Part shown: positions 62,762-64,000 of the stretch, piece after piece
Layout: the number at the start of each line of letters is the position of its first letter
Numbering within the stretch: position 1 is the stretch's first letter
Assembly (NCBI GenBank): GCA_963723965.1
Contig: CAVRSV010000013.1
Coordinates: 1-64,000, forward strand
Length of the DNA stretch: 64,000 nucleotides
Origin: JARRKC01 sp963723965
GTDB taxonomy: Bacteria; Acidobacteriota; UBA6911; RPQK01; JAPXNP01
Direction of reading: 5' to 3'
Position numbers and translations under genes: made by a program
The notes under the pieces: model-generated
Seen by the model: the letters and a program-made list of their open reading frames with translations, nothing else
Told to the model about the DNA's origin: nothing
Database searches by the model: none

Positions 62762-63535
62762 GTGTTCAAAAGAATACTGTTGACGAGCTTCTTCTTTTGC
62801 TCGGCGGCGATGGCGCAGGCTCACACTTACTTCATCCCGCAGTTTGCCGCCGGACCGGCGGGTGGGCTGACCATTACGACCACCGTGACGATTGTCAATC
62901 TGGGCACCGAAGTGCTGAATCCGGCCCGGGCCGACGTCTCGACCTTCGATTCCGACGGCAATCCCCTGAGCATGCTCAAGCAGGTGACCCTCTCCGGAAC
63001 CCAGGCCGTTCCCTCGGTGGAACGCGAAATCCAGGGCAGTGGAACAGCGGTCGTGGAGAGTCTCAGCGGCGACGGATCCCTGAAGAGCGGATGGGCCGAG
63101 GTCACGACGGACGACAACATCGCGGTCGAAGTCGTGTATCGCATCTTCAGCGGAGGTCAACTGGGGACGATCACGAGCATCCTGCCCAGAGCGACCGTTT
63201 CGTCGGCTACGATCCTGGTCAACCTGGATGCCCAGAGCCAGGTGACCAGCCCCGTGGCGGCTCTCAATCCGCCGGGCAGCAGTGGATCGGCGGAGGTTTC
63301 ACTCAGCGTCTACGACGAGTTCGGGACTTTCGTGGATACGGGCAGCTTCAGCCTGGCACCCGGCGAGCAGACGGCCAGGAACTGGAGCGAGTTGATCCCG
63401 TCGCTGGCCGGTGTCAACGGTTTCCGCGGTTCGGCCGAGGTGACGTCGACGGTGCCGGTCTTCCTCCTTCCTCTGAGCCAGGAGGGTTTTCAGTTGACCA
63501 CCCGCGACACTCTCGGCGCCCGTTCCGGCCAGTAG
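62762..63535 (+). CDS. Unknown secreted beta-rich protein
   Basis: Exported protein of 257 residues with a short signal peptide (VFKRILLTSFFFCSAAMAQA). The mature part is Thr/Ser/Gly-rich and all-beta in appearance (TITTTVTIVNLGTEVLNPAR, VTTDDNIAVEVVYRIFSGGQ, SLAPGEQTARNWSELIPSL), like an Ig-like or adhesin-type fold, though no motif is decisive. The start is GTG with AGGAGG upstream. It is the last gene of the exported-protein cassette, with a 10-bp hairpin after its stop. Homologues near TonB receptors would support a shared surface role. Confidence 0.6.
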   Translation: MFKRILLTSFFFCSAAMAQAHTYFIPQFAAGPAGGLTITTTVTIVNLGTEVLNPARADVSTFDSDGNPLSMLKQVTLSGTQAVPSVEREIQGSGTAVVESLSGDGSLKSGWAEVTTDDNIAVEVVYRIFSGGQLGTITSILPRATVSSATILVNLDAQSQVTSPVAALNPPGSSGSAEVSLSVYDEFGTFVDTGSFSLAPGEQTARNWSELIPSLAGVNGFRGSAEVTSTVPVFLLPLSQEGFQLTTRDTLGARSGQ

Positions 63536-63545
63536 TTCCATGCGC

Positions 63546-63574
63546 GACCGGAGGCGGCTTTGAGGCCTCCGGTC
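63546..63574 (+). terminator. 10-bp hairpin after secreted-protein cassette
   Basis: GACCGGAGGC (63546-63555) and GCCTCCGGTC (63565-63574) pair perfectly around a nine-base loop, eleven bases after the stop codon and upstream of kdsA. No T-run follows. It is the best termination candidate in the window by stem strength and position. Confidence 0.55.
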
Positions 63575-63674
63575 ACATCCGCTGTGCCCGCGACGGACTC
63601 CAATCTTCAGCCCCTGCCCACCTCCGAGATCCACCGCTTGGACCCCGGGGCCCTTTTCGGATTAGCATAGGGCC

Positions 63675-64000
63675 ATGCAGGAACGATCGTCACTGCTTCC
63701 CGATCTCTGGGATGCCGAATCCCGGCCCTCTCTGTTCCTGATCGCCGGTCCCTGCGTGATCGAGAGCGCCCAGCATTGTCTCGATCTGGCAGGCTACCTG
63801 AAGGAAACCGGGAGTCGCTGCGAGATCCCGGTCATCTTCAAGGCCTCCTTCGACAAGGCCAATCGAACCTCGATCCGCTCCTATCGGGGACCGGGCTTCG
63901 ACCAGGGTCTTCAGGTCCTCGCCCAGGTGCGATCGGAAATCGGCTTGCCCGTGACTTCGGATATTCACGAAGCCGGCCAGGCTCGGGAGGCGGCCGTCGT
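63675..64000 (+). CDS. kdsA: 3-deoxy-8-phosphooctulonate synthase (start only)
   Basis: The first ~108 residues of KdsA, which condenses PEP with arabinose-5-phosphate to make KDO-8-phosphate for lipopolysaccharide. The diagnostic stretches are FLIAGPCVIESAQHCLDLAG and PVIFKASFDKANRTSIRSYR, followed by LPVTSDIHE. The gene starts at the ATG at 63675 with only weak AGG nearby and runs off the window edge without a stop. A pyrG-kdsA neighbourhood is typical of Gram-negatives; the intervening cassette at 57.4-63.5 kb is the unusual part. Confidence 0.93.
   Translation, partial: MQERSSLLPDLWDAESRPSLFLIAGPCVIESAQHCLDLAGYLKETGSRCEIPVIFKASFDKANRTSIRSYRGPGFDQGLQVLAQVRSEIGLPVTSDIHEAGQAREAAV

Overview
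The window is one continuous GC-rich chromosomal stretch (about 63% GC by eye) from a Gram-negative bacterium. The Gram-negative call rests on kdsA (start only), an MsbA-type lipid exporter, a TolC/adaptor/RND efflux operon and a TonB-dependent receptor with an N-terminal carboxypeptidase-regulatory-like domain. That receptor, the very large CPBP-type membrane protease, the 'CCW' variant of CcmH and the general gene style suggest Acidobacteriota or a close relative. This is inference; no rRNA or other decisive marker is present. I see no tRNA, CRISPR array, prophage or insertion sequence.

Layout. 0-12.8 kb: PilZ protein; a 44-residue membrane peptide in front of a sodium:solute symporter; SagB-like nitroreductase; homocysteine S-methyltransferase; a 1123-residue CPBP protease that looks internally duplicated; a sulfotransferase gene broken by two frameshifts; HDOD-GAF protein; DUF423 protein; ACT-domain regulator; NUDIX hydrolase. 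12.9-24.9 kb: a very large hybrid histidine kinase; an overlapping sulfotransferase/class IV aminotransferase pair; glycerate 2-kinase and pyruvate kinase, divergent around a perfect inverted repeat; AhpD-like protein, dienelactone hydrolase, ApaH and a solitary CcmH. 25-28 kb: a MurF-like ligase (frameshifted) overlapping an ATP-grasp gene and followed by an unknown membrane-anchored protein; this is the least understood locus here. 28.1-33.8 kb: heavy-metal-type RND efflux operon. 33.9-36.8 kb: tsaD, mtnA and a LolA-like secreted protein on the minus strand.

36.9-48.7 kb is a dense housekeeping run: sugar-nucleotide reductase, msbA (with a possible leader peptide), yicC, gmk, rpoZ, coaBC, era, family 4 uracil-DNA glycosylase, priA, a JAMM protease, a GTPase-DUF697 protein and a coiled-coil protein. 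Most neighbours overlap or nearly touch. 48.8-52.9 kb is a phosphate-type signalling operon (response regulator, PhoR-like kinase, second response regulator, PhoU) without Pst transporter genes, preceded by a PHO-box-like repeat embedded in an 11-bp dyad. 53.2-54.8 kb holds two membrane proteins and inorganic pyrophosphatase. 55.2-64 kb holds pyrG, then a TonB receptor with three secreted proteins, then kdsA running off the edge.

The most striking non-coding signal is a family of heptamer-phased, CG-containing repeats (units such as TTCGNNN or TCGAAAA) in at least seven spacers, several starting at or just after a stop codon. Three protein-coding breaks in the window can each be repaired by removing a single T, so they may be sequence errors rather than true pseudogenes.
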